This document shows, one piece after another, positions 1-7,479 of a DNA stretch of 32,629 bases. Source of the DNA: Candidatus Goldiibacteriota bacterium (GTDB lineage Bacteria; Oederibacteriota; PGYV01; DSYL01); NCBI GenBank assembly GCA_018000835.1, contig JAGNJD010000032.1, positions 1 to 32,629 of the forward strand, written 5' to 3'. Each line of letters starts with the position of its first letter. Positions within the stretch are counted from its first letter, which is position 1. The position numbers and the translations under genes were made by a program. Below the pieces are notes generated by a model that saw only the letters and a program-made list of their open reading frames with translations, did no database searches and had not been told where the DNA came from.

Positions 1-72
1 CCCGATTTTTAGATTCCACTCTTTTCCCTATCTTTTGTTTTTAATATTTTATTAAGAGCATCCAGCCTATCT

Positions 73-175
73 TTATTCATTATTTTCAACCTTGCTATGT
101 GTATACCATGTCTATCCTTATTCCCAATTGACATTAAAGACGGCATTGACAAACGGGACCACGTATGATAATAAT
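73..175 (+). promoter_or_regulatory. Upstream conserved element and candidate promoter of the RCC1 lipoprotein gene
   Basis: Positions 73-118 match the sequence before two other promoters (about 12134-12180 and 12949-12985), including the core CCATGTCTATCC at 107-118. The core region starts at 99, and a TTGACA at 146-151 lies 47 bp downstream, the same spacing as at the other copies. The -10 is less clear: the AT-rich GATAATAAT at 167-175 gives spacers of 15-18 bp. A second TTGACA at 128-133 is a possible alternative. The promoter role is inferred from these matches and from the gene that begins at 222. Confidence 0.45.
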
Positions 176-221
176 ACGATAAAGTATAGGAATTAAAAAT
201 ATGAGAAAGGGAGAAAAAAAG

Positions 222-1337
222 ATGAAAAAAAGAGTGATTTTTTTTCTGTTTATGGTTTTTATTTGTATGGGTATATGTTCATGCCAAAAAAAGGATTCGC
301 CCACAACGCCCACATCAACGAATATAACCATAAAGGCTGTTGCCGCGGGCTTTGCTCACAGTTTAGCGTTAAAGACGGATGGGACATTATTGGCAACAGG
401 GCTGAATGAAGATGGTGAGTTGGGGACAGGCGATAATACAGATAGGAATAGTTGGACACAAGTGCTGGATGGAGTGAACGCTGTTGCCGCTGGCGATTGT
501 CACAGTTTAGCGTTAAAGACGGACGGGACATTATGGGCAACAGGGCGTAATGAAGATGGTGAGTTGGGGACAGGCGATAATACAGATAGGAATAGTTGGA
601 CGCAAGTGCTGAGTGGAGTGAACGCTGTTGCCGCTGGCACTTTTCATAGTTTAGCGTTAAAGACGGACGGGACATTATGGGCAACAGGTGATAATAGTGA
701 TGGTACGTTGGGGACAGGCGATACTTTAAATAGCAATAGTTGGACACAAGTGCTGGATGGAGTGAACGCTGTTGCCGCTGGCGGTGATCACAGTTTAGCG
801 TTAAAGACAGACGGGACATTATGGGCAGCAGGTGAAAATTATTATGGTGAGTTGGGGACAGGCGATACTTTAAATAAAAATAATTGGACGGAAGTACTGG
901 ATGGAGTGATTGCTGTTGCCGCTGGCGAATATCATAGTTTAGCGTTAAAGACGGACGGAACATTATGGGCAACAGGGCGTAATGAAGATGGTGAGTTGGG
1001 GACAAACAATAATATAGGTAGCAATAGTTGGACGGAAGTGCTGAGTGGAGTGATTGCTGTTGCCGCTGGCAATTTTTATAGTTTAGCGTTAAAGACGGAC
1101 GGGACATTATGGGCAACAGGATATAATGAATATGGTGAGTTGGGGACAGGCGATAATACAGATAGGAATAGTTGGACGGAAGTGCTGAGTGGAGTGATTG
1201 CTGTTGCCGCTGGCGGTTTTCATAGTTTAGCGTTAAAGACGGACGGGACATTATGGGCAACAGGCGTTAATTATTATGGTGAGTTGGGGACAGGCGATAA
1301 TACAGATAAAAATAGTTGGACGCAAGTGCTCCCGTAA
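222..1337 (+). CDS. Secreted lipoprotein made of seven RCC1-type beta-propeller repeats
   Basis: The 371-residue product has a Lys/Arg start, a hydrophobic segment and a lipobox-like ICSC, with the predicted lipidated Cys at residue 21, so it is probably exported and membrane-anchored. After a short Ser/Thr/Pro spacer, seven 48-residue repeats follow. Each has the pattern VxAVAAGxxHSLALKTDG, then LWATG and GELGTGD. This is the signature of RCC1/BNR-type blades, and seven blades make a complete propeller. The ATG at 222 is preferred over the one at 201 because a GAAAGGGAGA ribosome site lies just before it, inside the longer reading frame. RCC1 propellers usually bind proteins or ligands; no catalytic residue is visible and the partner is unknown. 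It contains almost no ACGT (one at about 704), unlike the downstream housekeeping genes. Confidence 0.85.
   Translation: MKKRVIFFLFMVFICMGICSCQKKDSPTTPTSTNITIKAVAAGFAHSLALKTDGTLLATGLNEDGELGTGDNTDRNSWTQVLDGVNAVAAGDCHSLALKTDGTLWATGRNEDGELGTGDNTDRNSWTQVLSGVNAVAAGTFHSLALKTDGTLWATGDNSDGTLGTGDTLNSNSWTQVLDGVNAVAAGGDHSLALKTDGTLWAAGENYYGELGTGDTLNKNNWTEVLDGVIAVAAGEYHSLALKTDGTLWATGRNEDGELGTNNNIGSNSWTEVLSGVIAVAAGNFYSLALKTDGTLWATGYNEYGELGTGDNTDRNSWTEVLSGVIAVAAGGFHSLALKTDGTLWATGVNYYGELGTGDNTDKNSWTQVLP
330..1334 (+). repeat. Seven tandem 144-bp coding repeats (RCC1 blades)
   Basis: The repeat unit is 48 codons long. The DNA is nearly identical between units: the stretch coding for SLALKTDGTLWATG recurs with one or two changes. 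Variation concentrates in the two residues before HSLALK and in the GxNxxG loop. Identity at the DNA level, not just the protein level, points to recent expansion or ongoing recombination between units, so copy number may vary between strains or be collapsed in assemblies. Confidence 0.9.
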
Positions 1338-1795
1338 TATTGAATATATAATTATAATATAGGGCAGGAAAAAAATGATGCGGGGCTGGTGGCAATCAAC
1401 TAAAAAAGAGAAGTGGGTATTGCAGGTGTAATAGCATATCAGTTATGGTATTCGCGGATTGTTTCCGCACGGAACGCGGGTATAGCCGACGGTTTGTTTA
1501 AGATAAAATTTAGGAATGGAGAAAGCAATGCTGGGTGTAGTTTTTTGCCATTACAGTCCGGTATTGCGGTGTAATATTGAATTGTGAGCATCAAGGATTT
1601 TTTATGTGTCTGGTTGTCAAAAAAATATCCCAGTGCCTGATGCTCTTTCTTGGTTGCTTTTAGACGTAGCGACATAAAAATACCGTTTTTTTGGTGATTT
1701 TGGGCAGCCCGGACGGATAAAAAGCGTCTTTTCTCATTACCAAAAAAATATATAAAGGTATAATGACTTCGGCTTAAAAACTAATTTTAACACTT
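1338..1795. other. About 460 bp with no supportable gene
   Basis: Only short frames occur here, including a 78-codon one on the minus strand (1439-1675) without a ribosome site or recognisable motif. A 10-bp inverted repeat (TTTTTTTGGT at 1686-1695, ACCAAAAAAA at 1739-1748) encloses a small GACG/CGTC hairpin and could be a decayed structured element. The rest may be a degraded gene; nothing more can be said. Confidence 0.5.
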
Positions 1796-1799
1796 TTTA

Positions 1800-1876
1800 A
1801 GTGTCTGCCATGTCTTTCCTTATTTTCCTTTCACGTTTCACTTTTTTATTGAATAACGTTTTAATTATAATATAAT
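1800..1876 (+). promoter_or_regulatory. nikR promoter with conserved upstream element
   Basis: TTGAAT at 1849-1854 and TATAAT at 1871-1876 are separated by 16 bp, which predicts a start near 1883. The element AGTGTCTGCCATGTCTTTCC lies at 1800-1819, and its start is 49 bp before the -35 box. It matches the element found before the promoters at 12209 and 13013. No GTATGA-N16-TCATAC NikR operator of the E. coli type is seen. Confidence 0.6.
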
Positions 1877-1906
1877 GAACAAAATTAAGTTAAACGTGAG
1901 GTCTGG

Positions 1907-2320
1907 ATGTCACAATTGATAAGATTTGGAGTTTCTCTCGACAGGGAATTACTGAAAAAGTTTGATGCATACGTTAGAAAAAACAGATATAAAACGCGTT
2001 CAAAGGCAATAAGCGACCTGATAGGTTCTGTCTTTGTAGGTCAGGAATGGGAAAAAAACAAAGAAACAGCCGGTGCAATAGTCCTGGTTTACGACCACCA
2101 TAAAAGAGAACTTGTAAATAAAGTCATTGACATCCAGCATGATTTCCAGAAAATAATAATATCGTCCCAGCACGTTCATCTGGACTACAGCAATTGTATG
2201 GAAGTCATCATAGTCAGAGGCAGAACTTCCCTGATACAGAATCTTGCATCCCTGCTGAAATCCACAAAAGGTGTGAAATATTCGTCCATACTCGCTGCAA
2301 CGACGGGTAAAAATCTGTAG
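1907..2320 (+). CDS. nikR: Nickel-responsive transcriptional regulator NikR
   Basis: This 137-residue protein has the family's usual length and two domains. Residues 1-45 form a ribbon-helix-helix DNA-binding domain (IRFGVSLDRELLKKFD, then RSKAISDLI). Residues 55-132 form the ACT-like metal-sensing domain. The four high-affinity nickel ligands are present: H78, H89, H91 and C97 in the context QHVHLDYSNCMEV. NikR tetramers bind Ni2+ and usually repress nickel-uptake genes. No nickel transporter, hydrogenase or urease gene lies nearby, so its targets must be elsewhere, or it may serve a broader metal role. A GTGAGG ribosome site stands at about 1896-1901. It ends 30 bp before the phosphoribosyltransferase gene and probably shares its transcript. 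Confidence 0.93.
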   Translation: MSQLIRFGVSLDRELLKKFDAYVRKNRYKTRSKAISDLIGSVFVGQEWEKNKETAGAIVLVYDHHKRELVNKVIDIQHDFQKIIISSQHVHLDYSNCMEVIIVRGRTSLIQNLASLLKSTKGVKYSSILAATTGKNL

Positions 2321-2350
2321 TTTTTAAGAATATAAACGAAGGTAACAAAA

Positions 2351-2947
2351 TTGGAAAAGCATCATCCCTTAAAATTAAACGGAAAATTTGACGTCGGTTT
2401 TGCTTTAATCGGTCATTCCTGCATCAGAACCGGTTCCGGCAGGACCGGCCTGGCCGGAAAATTATACGGATTTAAATATCAAAAAAACAAAAAATATTTA
2501 AAAGACTTATCCGCGTGCGTCGCATCGTTCATAAAAAACGACGCCGCGTTAAACGAAGCAGATTGCATCATACCAGTGCCGGCATCGGCGGAAAAGGACT
2601 GGCAGCCGGTTTCTCTTATTGCAGAGGCGGTTAGCAAAACGTTGAAAAAAAATTATGCACCAGACGTTATTAAAAAGGTCCGCAAAACCGTGGAATTAAA
2701 AAACGCGGAGAAAAATTATGCAAAAAAGAGGAAAATAATAAAAGACGCTTTTGATTTTTTAGACGAAAAAGCATCTGATTATATAAGGGGAAAAAAGGTT
2801 TTATTGATTGACGACGTATATGATACCGGTGCCACGGCAGATGAAATATCCGTGCTGCTGAAAAAAAAGGGAAAAGCGTCGTTCACCGGTTTTTTATGCA
2901 TAATGAAAATAAAAAAAGATGAGGATTGTGGAAAAAAGCTGGAGTGA
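2351..2947 (+). CDS. ComF-like phosphoribosyltransferase family protein (TTG start)
   Basis: The 198-residue product carries the PRPP-binding motif VLLIDDVYDTGATA at residues 150-163. It also has the ComF-type IIPVPAS strand at residues 73-79. The usual ComF RGFNQ segment is replaced by KDWQPVSLIAEAVSK, and no N-terminal zinc-ribbon cysteines are present, so it is a diverged member. ComF relatives are linked to DNA uptake and ssDNA handling, but the substrate here cannot be told. The start is TTG, with AAGG at about 2339-2342 as ribosome site. It follows nikR by 30 bp. It could also be a salvage phosphoribosyltransferase. Confidence 0.75.
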   Translation: MEKHHPLKLNGKFDVGFALIGHSCIRTGSGRTGLAGKLYGFKYQKNKKYLKDLSACVASFIKNDAALNEADCIIPVPASAEKDWQPVSLIAEAVSKTLKKNYAPDVIKKVRKTVELKNAEKNYAKKRKIIKDAFDFLDEKASDYIRGKKVLLIDDVYDTGATADEISVLLKKKGKASFTGFLCIMKIKKDEDCGKKLE

Positions 2948-3045
2948 CGGAAAACCAGGGACGTTTGCGTAAAATATACGATGCGGATAAATAAAAGAAT
3001 CCGGTTCAAACCATTTCTTTCTCGTGAATGGGCAAATATAAAACG

Positions 3046-3074
3046 TTGACTTAATGCAAATTCGTATTTATAAT
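3046..3074 (+). promoter_or_regulatory. Sigma-70-type promoter of the heptose/Kdo operon
   Basis: TTGACT (3046-3051) and TATAAT (3069-3074) are separated by 17 bp, a near-consensus promoter predicting transcription from about 3081. The short leader holds only the AGGAGA ribosome site (3088-3093) of gmhA. It sits in the 150-bp gap after the phosphoribosyltransferase gene and plausibly drives gmhA, both hldE halves and perhaps genes beyond. Confidence 0.75.
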
Positions 3075-3097
3075 TAATAAAAAATTCAGGAGAACGT

Positions 3098-3679
3098 ATG
3101 AACAAAAATTTTAACAGATACGTAAATGATACCTGTAAGGTTATTCAAAAAAGTTACAAAGTTAATGAGACGGTTTTACAAAAAACCGTTTTTATGCTCT
3201 CTGAGGCGCTGCTGAACGGAAAAAAAATACTTATTTACGGCAACGGCGGTTCTGCGGCAGATGCACAGCACATGGCGGCAGAATTACTCGTCCGGCTAAA
3301 TCTGAACAGAAAGGCATATCCGGCAATTGCACTTACAACGGATACTTCTGTAATAACGTCGTGTGCCAACGATTTTTCCTTTGCAGACGTTTTTTCAAGG
3401 CAGATAGAAGCACTTGGAAACAACGGAGACGCGGCAGTTGCCATATCAACATCAGGTAATTCAGAAAACGTCATAAAGGGCATTAAGGCGGCGAGAAAAA
3501 AGGGTTTATACGTTATTGGTTTAACCGGAGAGGACGGCGGTAAAATGAAAAATTTATGCGATATTTTAATAAACGTAAAATCAAAGAATACAATGCTAAT
3601 CCAGCAGGTGCACGTGGTTTTTATTCACATGATTTGCGATGAACTGGAAAAAAAATTAACGAGGATTGAAAATGCATAA
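3098..3679 (+). CDS. gmhA: Sedoheptulose 7-phosphate isomerase (phosphoheptose isomerase) GmhA
   Basis: GmhA makes D-glycero-D-manno-heptose 7-phosphate from sedoheptulose 7-phosphate, the first step towards ADP-heptose for the LPS inner core. The 193-residue sequence is full length. It shows the SIS-domain phosphate loop GNGGSAADAQHMAAEL (residues 48-63) and ISTSGNSENV (116-125). E62 and H172 sit where the E. coli catalytic Glu65 and His180 are found, the latter in the family pattern IQQVHVVFIHMIC. It overlaps the next gene by 8 bp, giving translational coupling in pathway order. gmhB, the phosphatase of the pathway, is not in the window. Confidence 0.95.
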   Translation: MNKNFNRYVNDTCKVIQKSYKVNETVLQKTVFMLSEALLNGKKILIYGNGGSAADAQHMAAELLVRLNLNRKAYPAIALTTDTSVITSCANDFSFADVFSRQIEALGNNGDAAVAISTSGNSENVIKGIKAARKKGLYVIGLTGEDGGKMKNLCDILINVKSKNTMLIQQVHVVFIHMICDELEKKLTRIENA

Positions 3680-4655
3680 AATTTCAGCGGCAGATTTAAA
3701 AAAAATCGTAAAAAAATTCAGGGGAAAGAGGATACTCGTAGTTGGTGACCTTATGCTCGATAAATATATATGGGGAAACGTAACGAGAATATCACCGGAA
3801 GCGCCCATACCAATAGTCCACGTTACTAAAGAAGAAACAAAACCAGGCGGTGCTGCAAACGTGGTTCTTAACCTCATAGCCCTTGGAGCAAAAGTTTTCT
3901 GCGCCGGCATAGTCGGCAAAGATGATGCGGGCCGTGAACTTGTATCGTACCTGAAAAAGAACGGAGTGGATTGCAGCGCAATAATAATGGACTCTGAAAG
4001 ACCGACTACAATAAAAACGAGAGTCATTGCCCATCAGCAGCAGGTTGTCCGCATTGACAAGGAAAATGGACAGCCGATAAGACAAGAGATGCTGGATAAA
4101 ATCGTAAAAAAAATAAAACGGATGAAGGATAAAATTGATGCAGCAGTTCTATCGGATTATAATAAGGGAATTTTTACTGCAAATACCGTCCAGGAAATAA
4201 TAACAACGCTGCGGGGGAAAATAATTACGGCAGACCCGAAACCGAAAAACCTGAAATTTTTCAGAAACGTCACGCTTATTTCTCCGAACAAAAAAGAAGC
4301 ATCAGAAGCAACGGGAATAACGATGGAAAACGAGAGGGACATCCTGCACGCAGCGCGTGATCTTAAAAATACCATAAATGCAGAAGCGATATTGATAACC
4401 CGTGGTGAGGAAGGCATGTCTCTTTATGACGGCAGTAACCTTGATACCATTCCTACGCGGGCAAGGGAAGTATACGACGTAACCGGCGCCGGCGATACGG
4501 TTATATCTACGGTTACGGCAGCATTGTCTGCCGGCGCTTCTTTTAAGGAAGCATCGCTTATAGCAAACATTGCAGCAGGCATAGTTGTTGCAGAAGTAGG
4601 TGTTGCAACCGTAACCCCCGAGGAATTGTTAAGCGTGATTAATAATGGACTCTAA
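3672..4655 (+). CDS. hldE1: D-glycero-beta-D-manno-heptose-7-phosphate kinase (HldE N-domain type, RfaE1)
   Basis: This PfkB/ribokinase-family sugar kinase phosphorylates heptose 7-phosphate at C1. From the ATG at 3672 it has 327 residues, typical of the stand-alone kinase half. It shows ILVVGDLMLDKYIWG (residues 21-35), the substrate motif KPGGAANVV (57-65) and the ATP/anion-hole motif DVTGAGDTV with catalytic D275. The ATG at 3672 is chosen because GAGG (3661-3664) precedes it by 7 bp; an in-frame TTG at 3666 is less likely. It overlaps gmhA by 8 bp and the adenylyltransferase gene by 11 bp. In E. coli the two activities are fused as HldE; here they are separate genes. Confidence 0.94.
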   Translation: MHKISAADLKKIVKKFRGKRILVVGDLMLDKYIWGNVTRISPEAPIPIVHVTKEETKPGGAANVVLNLIALGAKVFCAGIVGKDDAGRELVSYLKKNGVDCSAIIMDSERPTTIKTRVIAHQQQVVRIDKENGQPIRQEMLDKIVKKIKRMKDKIDAAVLSDYNKGIFTANTVQEIITTLRGKIITADPKPKNLKFFRNVTLISPNKKEASEATGITMENERDILHAARDLKNTINAEAILITRGEEGMSLYDGSNLDTIPTRAREVYDVTGAGDTVISTVTAALSAGASFKEASLIANIAAGIVVAEVGVATVTPEELLSVINNGL

Positions 4656-5136
4656 AATAATTTTAAACAGAAAAAAACTCATAAATGAAGTAAAAAAATT
4701 TAAAAAAGCAGGAAAAAAAATAGTTTTTACCAATGGTTGTTTTGACATCGTCCATGCAGGACACGTAAAACTGCTTTCCGATGCAAAAAAAATGGGCGAC
4801 ATACTTGTCCTTGGGCTAAATAGCGATTCTTCGGTCCGCAGGTTAAAGGGAAAAAACAGGCCCATTGTCCCGCAAAACGAAAGAGCAGAGATAATGTCCG
4901 CTCTCTCATCCGTTGACATAGTAACCGTTTTTTACGAAGACGACCCTTTTAACGTGATAAAAGACATAAAACCGGACGTGCTCGTAAAAGGCGGTGATTG
5001 GCCGTTGGACAAAATAATCGGTGCTGACGTTGTCCGTTCTTATGGCGGGGCCGTAAAGAACATAAAATACATAAAAGGACAATCAACGACGAATATAATA
5101 AAAAAAATTATGGAAAGTCACGGTAATGACGTTTAG
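4645..5136 (+). CDS. hldE2: D-glycero-beta-D-manno-heptose 1-phosphate adenylyltransferase (RfaE2)
   Basis: The 163-residue protein transfers AMP from ATP to heptose 1-phosphate, yielding ADP-heptose. The nucleotidyltransferase signature TNGCFDIVHAGHVKLL includes the HxGH motif at residues 37-40. Downstream, GLNSDSSVRRLKG and VKGGDW are typical of the RfaE2/glycerol-3-phosphate cytidylyltransferase family. It starts inside the last codons of the kinase gene. It is followed by a 95-bp gap carrying a strong palindrome, so it is probably the last gene of the tightly coupled heptose block. Confidence 0.94.
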   Translation: MDSKIILNRKKLINEVKKFKKAGKKIVFTNGCFDIVHAGHVKLLSDAKKMGDILVLGLNSDSSVRRLKGKNRPIVPQNERAEIMSALSSVDIVTVFYEDDPFNVIKDIKPDVLVKGGDWPLDKIIGADVVRSYGGAVKNIKYIKGQSTTNIIKKIMESHGNDV

Positions 5137-5154
5137 TAAAAATGTTGAATCGAG

Positions 5155-5200
5155 ACGTTCGGTAAGAACGTTTTATGATGACGTTTAACGTCATCATAAA
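5155..5200. promoter_or_regulatory. Two adjacent inverted repeats between hldE2 and kdsB
   Basis: Positions 5172-5200 form a perfect palindrome with 14-bp arms (TTTATGATGACGTT and its complement) around one central T. Just upstream, ACGTTC at 5155-5160 and GAACGT at 5166-5171 form a smaller hairpin with a 5-nt loop. No T-run follows, so it is a poor intrinsic terminator. It could be a dimeric regulator site or an mRNA-stabilising hairpin between the heptose and Kdo halves of the operon. Confidence 0.6.
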
Positions 5201-5231
5201 CGTCAGTAATTAAAAGAAACGTGAGGTTTAT

Positions 5232-5993
5232 ATGAACGTTATCGGAATAATACCGGCGCGTTTAAAATCAACCCGCTTGCCGGAAAAGATGCTTGTTAAA
5301 ATAAATGGCAGATGCCTGATAGAATATGTTTATCTGAATGCATTAAAATGCAAATCAATAAAAAAACTTTACGTTGCCACGGATAACGTTAAAATAAAAA
5401 ACGTAATTGAAAAAGCCGGGGGAAACGTGATAATGACGTCAAAAAAATGTAAATCCGGGACGGAACGCATATGTGAGGCAGTTTTAAAACTAAAACTTAA
5501 TTCAAACGACGTCATCGTAAACGTGCAGGGAGACGAGCCGTTATTAGAACCAAACCTTATAGACAGGACCGTAAAGATGATGAGAGAGGATAATCATTGC
5601 GACGTCGTAACCCTTGCATCCCCGGTTAAAAACATGGACGAAATGAACGATACTTCCGTAGTAAAAGTCGTGATATCAAACGATGGATATGCATTATATT
5701 TTTCAAGAGCGTCAATACCATTTTCAAGGGATGGAAGACATCCAAATGGGGATTTTCTTTTAAAACACAAGGGTTTATATACTTACAGGAAAGGCGTTCT
5801 TGACATGTTTCCTAAATATAAGAGTAAATATGAAAACGTTGAAAAACTTGAACAGTTGCGTATTCTTGAGAATGGGTGTAAAATAAAGGTCGTAATAGCA
5901 CAATCAAATTCAATAGGCATTGACACGAAAAAGGACGTTGAGGAGTTCAGAAAGGCACTTAATAAACGAAAAAAAGCGGAGAGTAAAGCATAA
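5232..5993 (+). CDS. kdsB: 3-deoxy-manno-octulosonate cytidylyltransferase (CMP-Kdo synthetase) KdsB
   Basis: KdsB activates Kdo as CMP-Kdo in the cytoplasm for transfer to lipid A. The 253-residue product has the family's N-terminal IIPARLKSTRLPEKML (residues 5-20). It also has KSGTERICEAV and the nucleotide/Mg-binding VQGDEPLLEP. Length is normal. A GTGAGG ribosome site precedes the ATG, in the same AAACGTGAGGT context as nikR. It is separated from hldE2 by the palindromic gap but followed closely by a small gene and kdsA, so the Kdo genes form one unit. Confidence 0.95.
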   Translation: MNVIGIIPARLKSTRLPEKMLVKINGRCLIEYVYLNALKCKSIKKLYVATDNVKIKNVIEKAGGNVIMTSKKCKSGTERICEAVLKLKLNSNDVIVNVQGDEPLLEPNLIDRTVKMMREDNHCDVVTLASPVKNMDEMNDTSVVKVVISNDGYALYFSRASIPFSRDGRHPNGDFLLKHKGLYTYRKGVLDMFPKYKSKYENVEKLEQLRILENGCKIKVVIAQSNSIGIDTKKDVEEFRKALNKRKKAESKA

Positions 5994-6014
5994 AACAGGG
6001 AGGAGATGATAGAA

Positions 6015-6242
6015 ATGGAAGATGAAAAGCAGCAAAAAGAGATAGGAGACGAACTTTTAAAAATATCGCAGGCAAAGCACAAATCTGCACAGGAAAAATA
6101 TCTTGCACTGCAGCAACTTGCAAAGAAATATAACATACCGCTTGAAAAACTTTTAAAAAATATAATAACAGGATGGGTCAATGAAGACAAAAAAACGCAG
6201 CCAAAGCAAACAGGTAAAAATAAAATTAACAAAATCCTTTGA
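6015..6242 (+). CDS. Small charged hypothetical protein between kdsB and kdsA
   Basis: The 75-residue product is rich in Lys, Glu and Gln (MEDEKQQKEIGDELLKISQA) and looks wholly helical. It has a heptad-like LALQQLAKKYNIPLEKLLKNII segment and a basic tail. No known family is recognised. The ATG at 6015 is preferred to the one at 6006 because the strong GGGAGGAG site (5998-6005) lies 9 bp before it but directly abuts the other. Its last 62 bp overlap the start of kdsA in another frame. The good ribosome site and gene packing support translation. It could be a small regulator or partner of the Kdo enzymes (speculative). Confidence 0.65.
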   Translation: MEDEKQQKEIGDELLKISQAKHKSAQEKYLALQQLAKKYNIPLEKLLKNIITGWVNEDKKTQPKQTGKNKINKIL

Positions 6243-7038
6243 CATTACAAACGACGATTTCTTTTTTATTGGCGGACCATGCGTAATTGAAAATGAAAGT
6301 ATGGTTATGGAAACTGCCGCAGGATTAAAAGAAATAACGGATAAATTATCAATTCCTTTTATTTTTAAATCGTCTTATGACAAGGCAAACAGGACTTCAA
6401 TAAAAAGTTTTAGAGGACCTGGAATAAAAAAGGGATTGAATATATTGTCAAAAGTCCGCAGAAAATATAATGTTCCGGTTTTAACCGACGTTCATACACC
6501 GCAGGAAGCGGAGGTTGCAGCGGAATTTGTGGACGTGCTTCAGATACCTGCTTTTTTGTGCAGACAGACGGACGTCCTGGTTGCAGCAGGAAAGACGGGT
6601 AAGGCAGTCAACGTAAAAAAAGGACAGTTCCTGTCCCCTTTTGAAATCAAAAACGTCGTTGAAAAAATAGAGAAAACCGGAAATAACAACGTTATGTTAA
6701 CGGAGCGCGGATATGTTTTTGGTTATAACAATCTTGTCGTGGATTTAAGGTCTATTTATTATATGAGAAAAACCGGGTATCCGGTCATAATTGACGTTAC
6801 GCATTCCGTCCAGATGCCCGGCGGAAATGGAGACGTGAGCGGCGGAGACAGGGAATGCGAAGAGACGATGGCAAAAGGATGCGTCGCAGCAGGTGCCTAT
6901 GGCGTTTTTGCAGAGATTCATCCGCAGCCGGAAAAGGCATTGTCGGATCCTGCCATCCAGTATCCGCTTGACAAAATCGGGAATTTGTTAAAAAATCTTA
7001 TGGCAATATATAACGCCGCAAAATCAGCAGGAAATTAA
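6181..7038 (+). CDS. kdsA: 3-deoxy-D-manno-octulosonate 8-phosphate synthase KdsA, metal-dependent class
   Basis: KdsA condenses arabinose 5-phosphate with phosphoenolpyruvate to Kdo 8-phosphate. Motifs include FKSSYDKANRTSIKSFRGPG (residues 62-81), AGKTGKAVNVKKGQF (136-150) and VTHSVQMPGG (206-215). C34 in GGPCVIE, H208, E245 and D256 have exactly the spacing of the metal ligands C11, H185, E222 and D233 of the Aquifex enzyme. E. coli-type KdsA has Asn in place of the Cys. This therefore belongs to the metal-dependent class. The 285-residue frame has about 23 extra residues before the conserved core. No later conventional start codon lies before the core, so ATG 6181 is kept despite a 62-bp overlap with the upstream gene. 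Confidence 0.95.
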   Translation: MKTKKRSQSKQVKIKLTKSFDITNDDFFFIGGPCVIENESMVMETAAGLKEITDKLSIPFIFKSSYDKANRTSIKSFRGPGIKKGLNILSKVRRKYNVPVLTDVHTPQEAEVAAEFVDVLQIPAFLCRQTDVLVAAGKTGKAVNVKKGQFLSPFEIKNVVEKIEKTGNNNVMLTERGYVFGYNNLVVDLRSIYYMRKTGYPVIIDVTHSVQMPGGNGDVSGGDRECEETMAKGCVAAGAYGVFAEIHPQPEKALSDPAIQYPLDKIGNLLKNLMAIYNAAKSAGN

Positions 7039-7059
7039 AATTAAAAAGAGAGGAATTTT

Positions 7060-7479
7060 ATGGCAAAAGAAGAAAATTATACGGCATACATAGATGGAGC
7101 ATCGTCGGGCAATCCCGGAGATGCAGGCATCGGCATCGTTATATACAAAGATAACGAGGAGATATTACGGGAATCAAGATACATAGGCGTGCAGACGAAT
7201 AATTTTGCCGAGTATAAGGCATTTTTAAGTTTGCTCGAGATACTTAAAAAACACTCTATAAAAAAAATAAAAGTTTATACAGATAGCGAACTTCTCGTAA
7301 AACAGTTAAAAGGTGAATATAAGGTAAATAACGAGGCAATAAAGAATTTTATTTCAAAAATAAAGCAGTTTAAGGACGTAAAATTTGAAATTGAGCACGT
7401 CCCCCGTGAAAAAAACAAAGGAGCCGATAAACTGGCAAAACAGGCGAGCAAAAGAGGAGGGAAAATCAAAGATGTATGA
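7060..7479 (+). CDS. rnhA: Ribonuclease HI-family protein
   Basis: RNase H cleaves the RNA strand of RNA-DNA hybrids during replication and R-loop removal. The 139-residue protein has the acidic catalytic set: D12 in YIDGASSGNPG, E51 in NNFAEYKAF, D75 in VYTDSELLV and D123 in NKGADKLA. H113 lies in the EHVPR segment preceding the last Asp. It lacks the basic handle region of E. coli RNase HI, like many short bacterial and archaeal homologues. A GAGAGGAA ribosome site precedes the ATG. It follows kdsA by 21 bp and overlaps the next gene by 8 bp. Confidence 0.92.
   Translation: MAKEENYTAYIDGASSGNPGDAGIGIVIYKDNEEILRESRYIGVQTNNFAEYKAFLSLLEILKKHSIKKIKVYTDSELLVKQLKGEYKVNNEAIKNFISKIKQFKDVKFEIEHVPREKNKGADKLAKQASKRGGKIKDV

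Noticed and set aside
259-1260. 333-codon minus-strand frame opposite the RCC1 gene
   Set aside because: It mirrors the seven repeats, has no signal or family features, and the plus strand has a proper lipoprotein signal and ribosome site.
1439-1675. 78-codon minus-strand frame
   Set aside because: No Shine-Dalgarno site, no recognisable motif, and orientation opposite to all neighbours.
1849-1906. NikR autoregulatory operator
   Set aside because: No GTATGA-N16-TCATAC type palindrome; the AT-rich inverted bits are those expected of a promoter.
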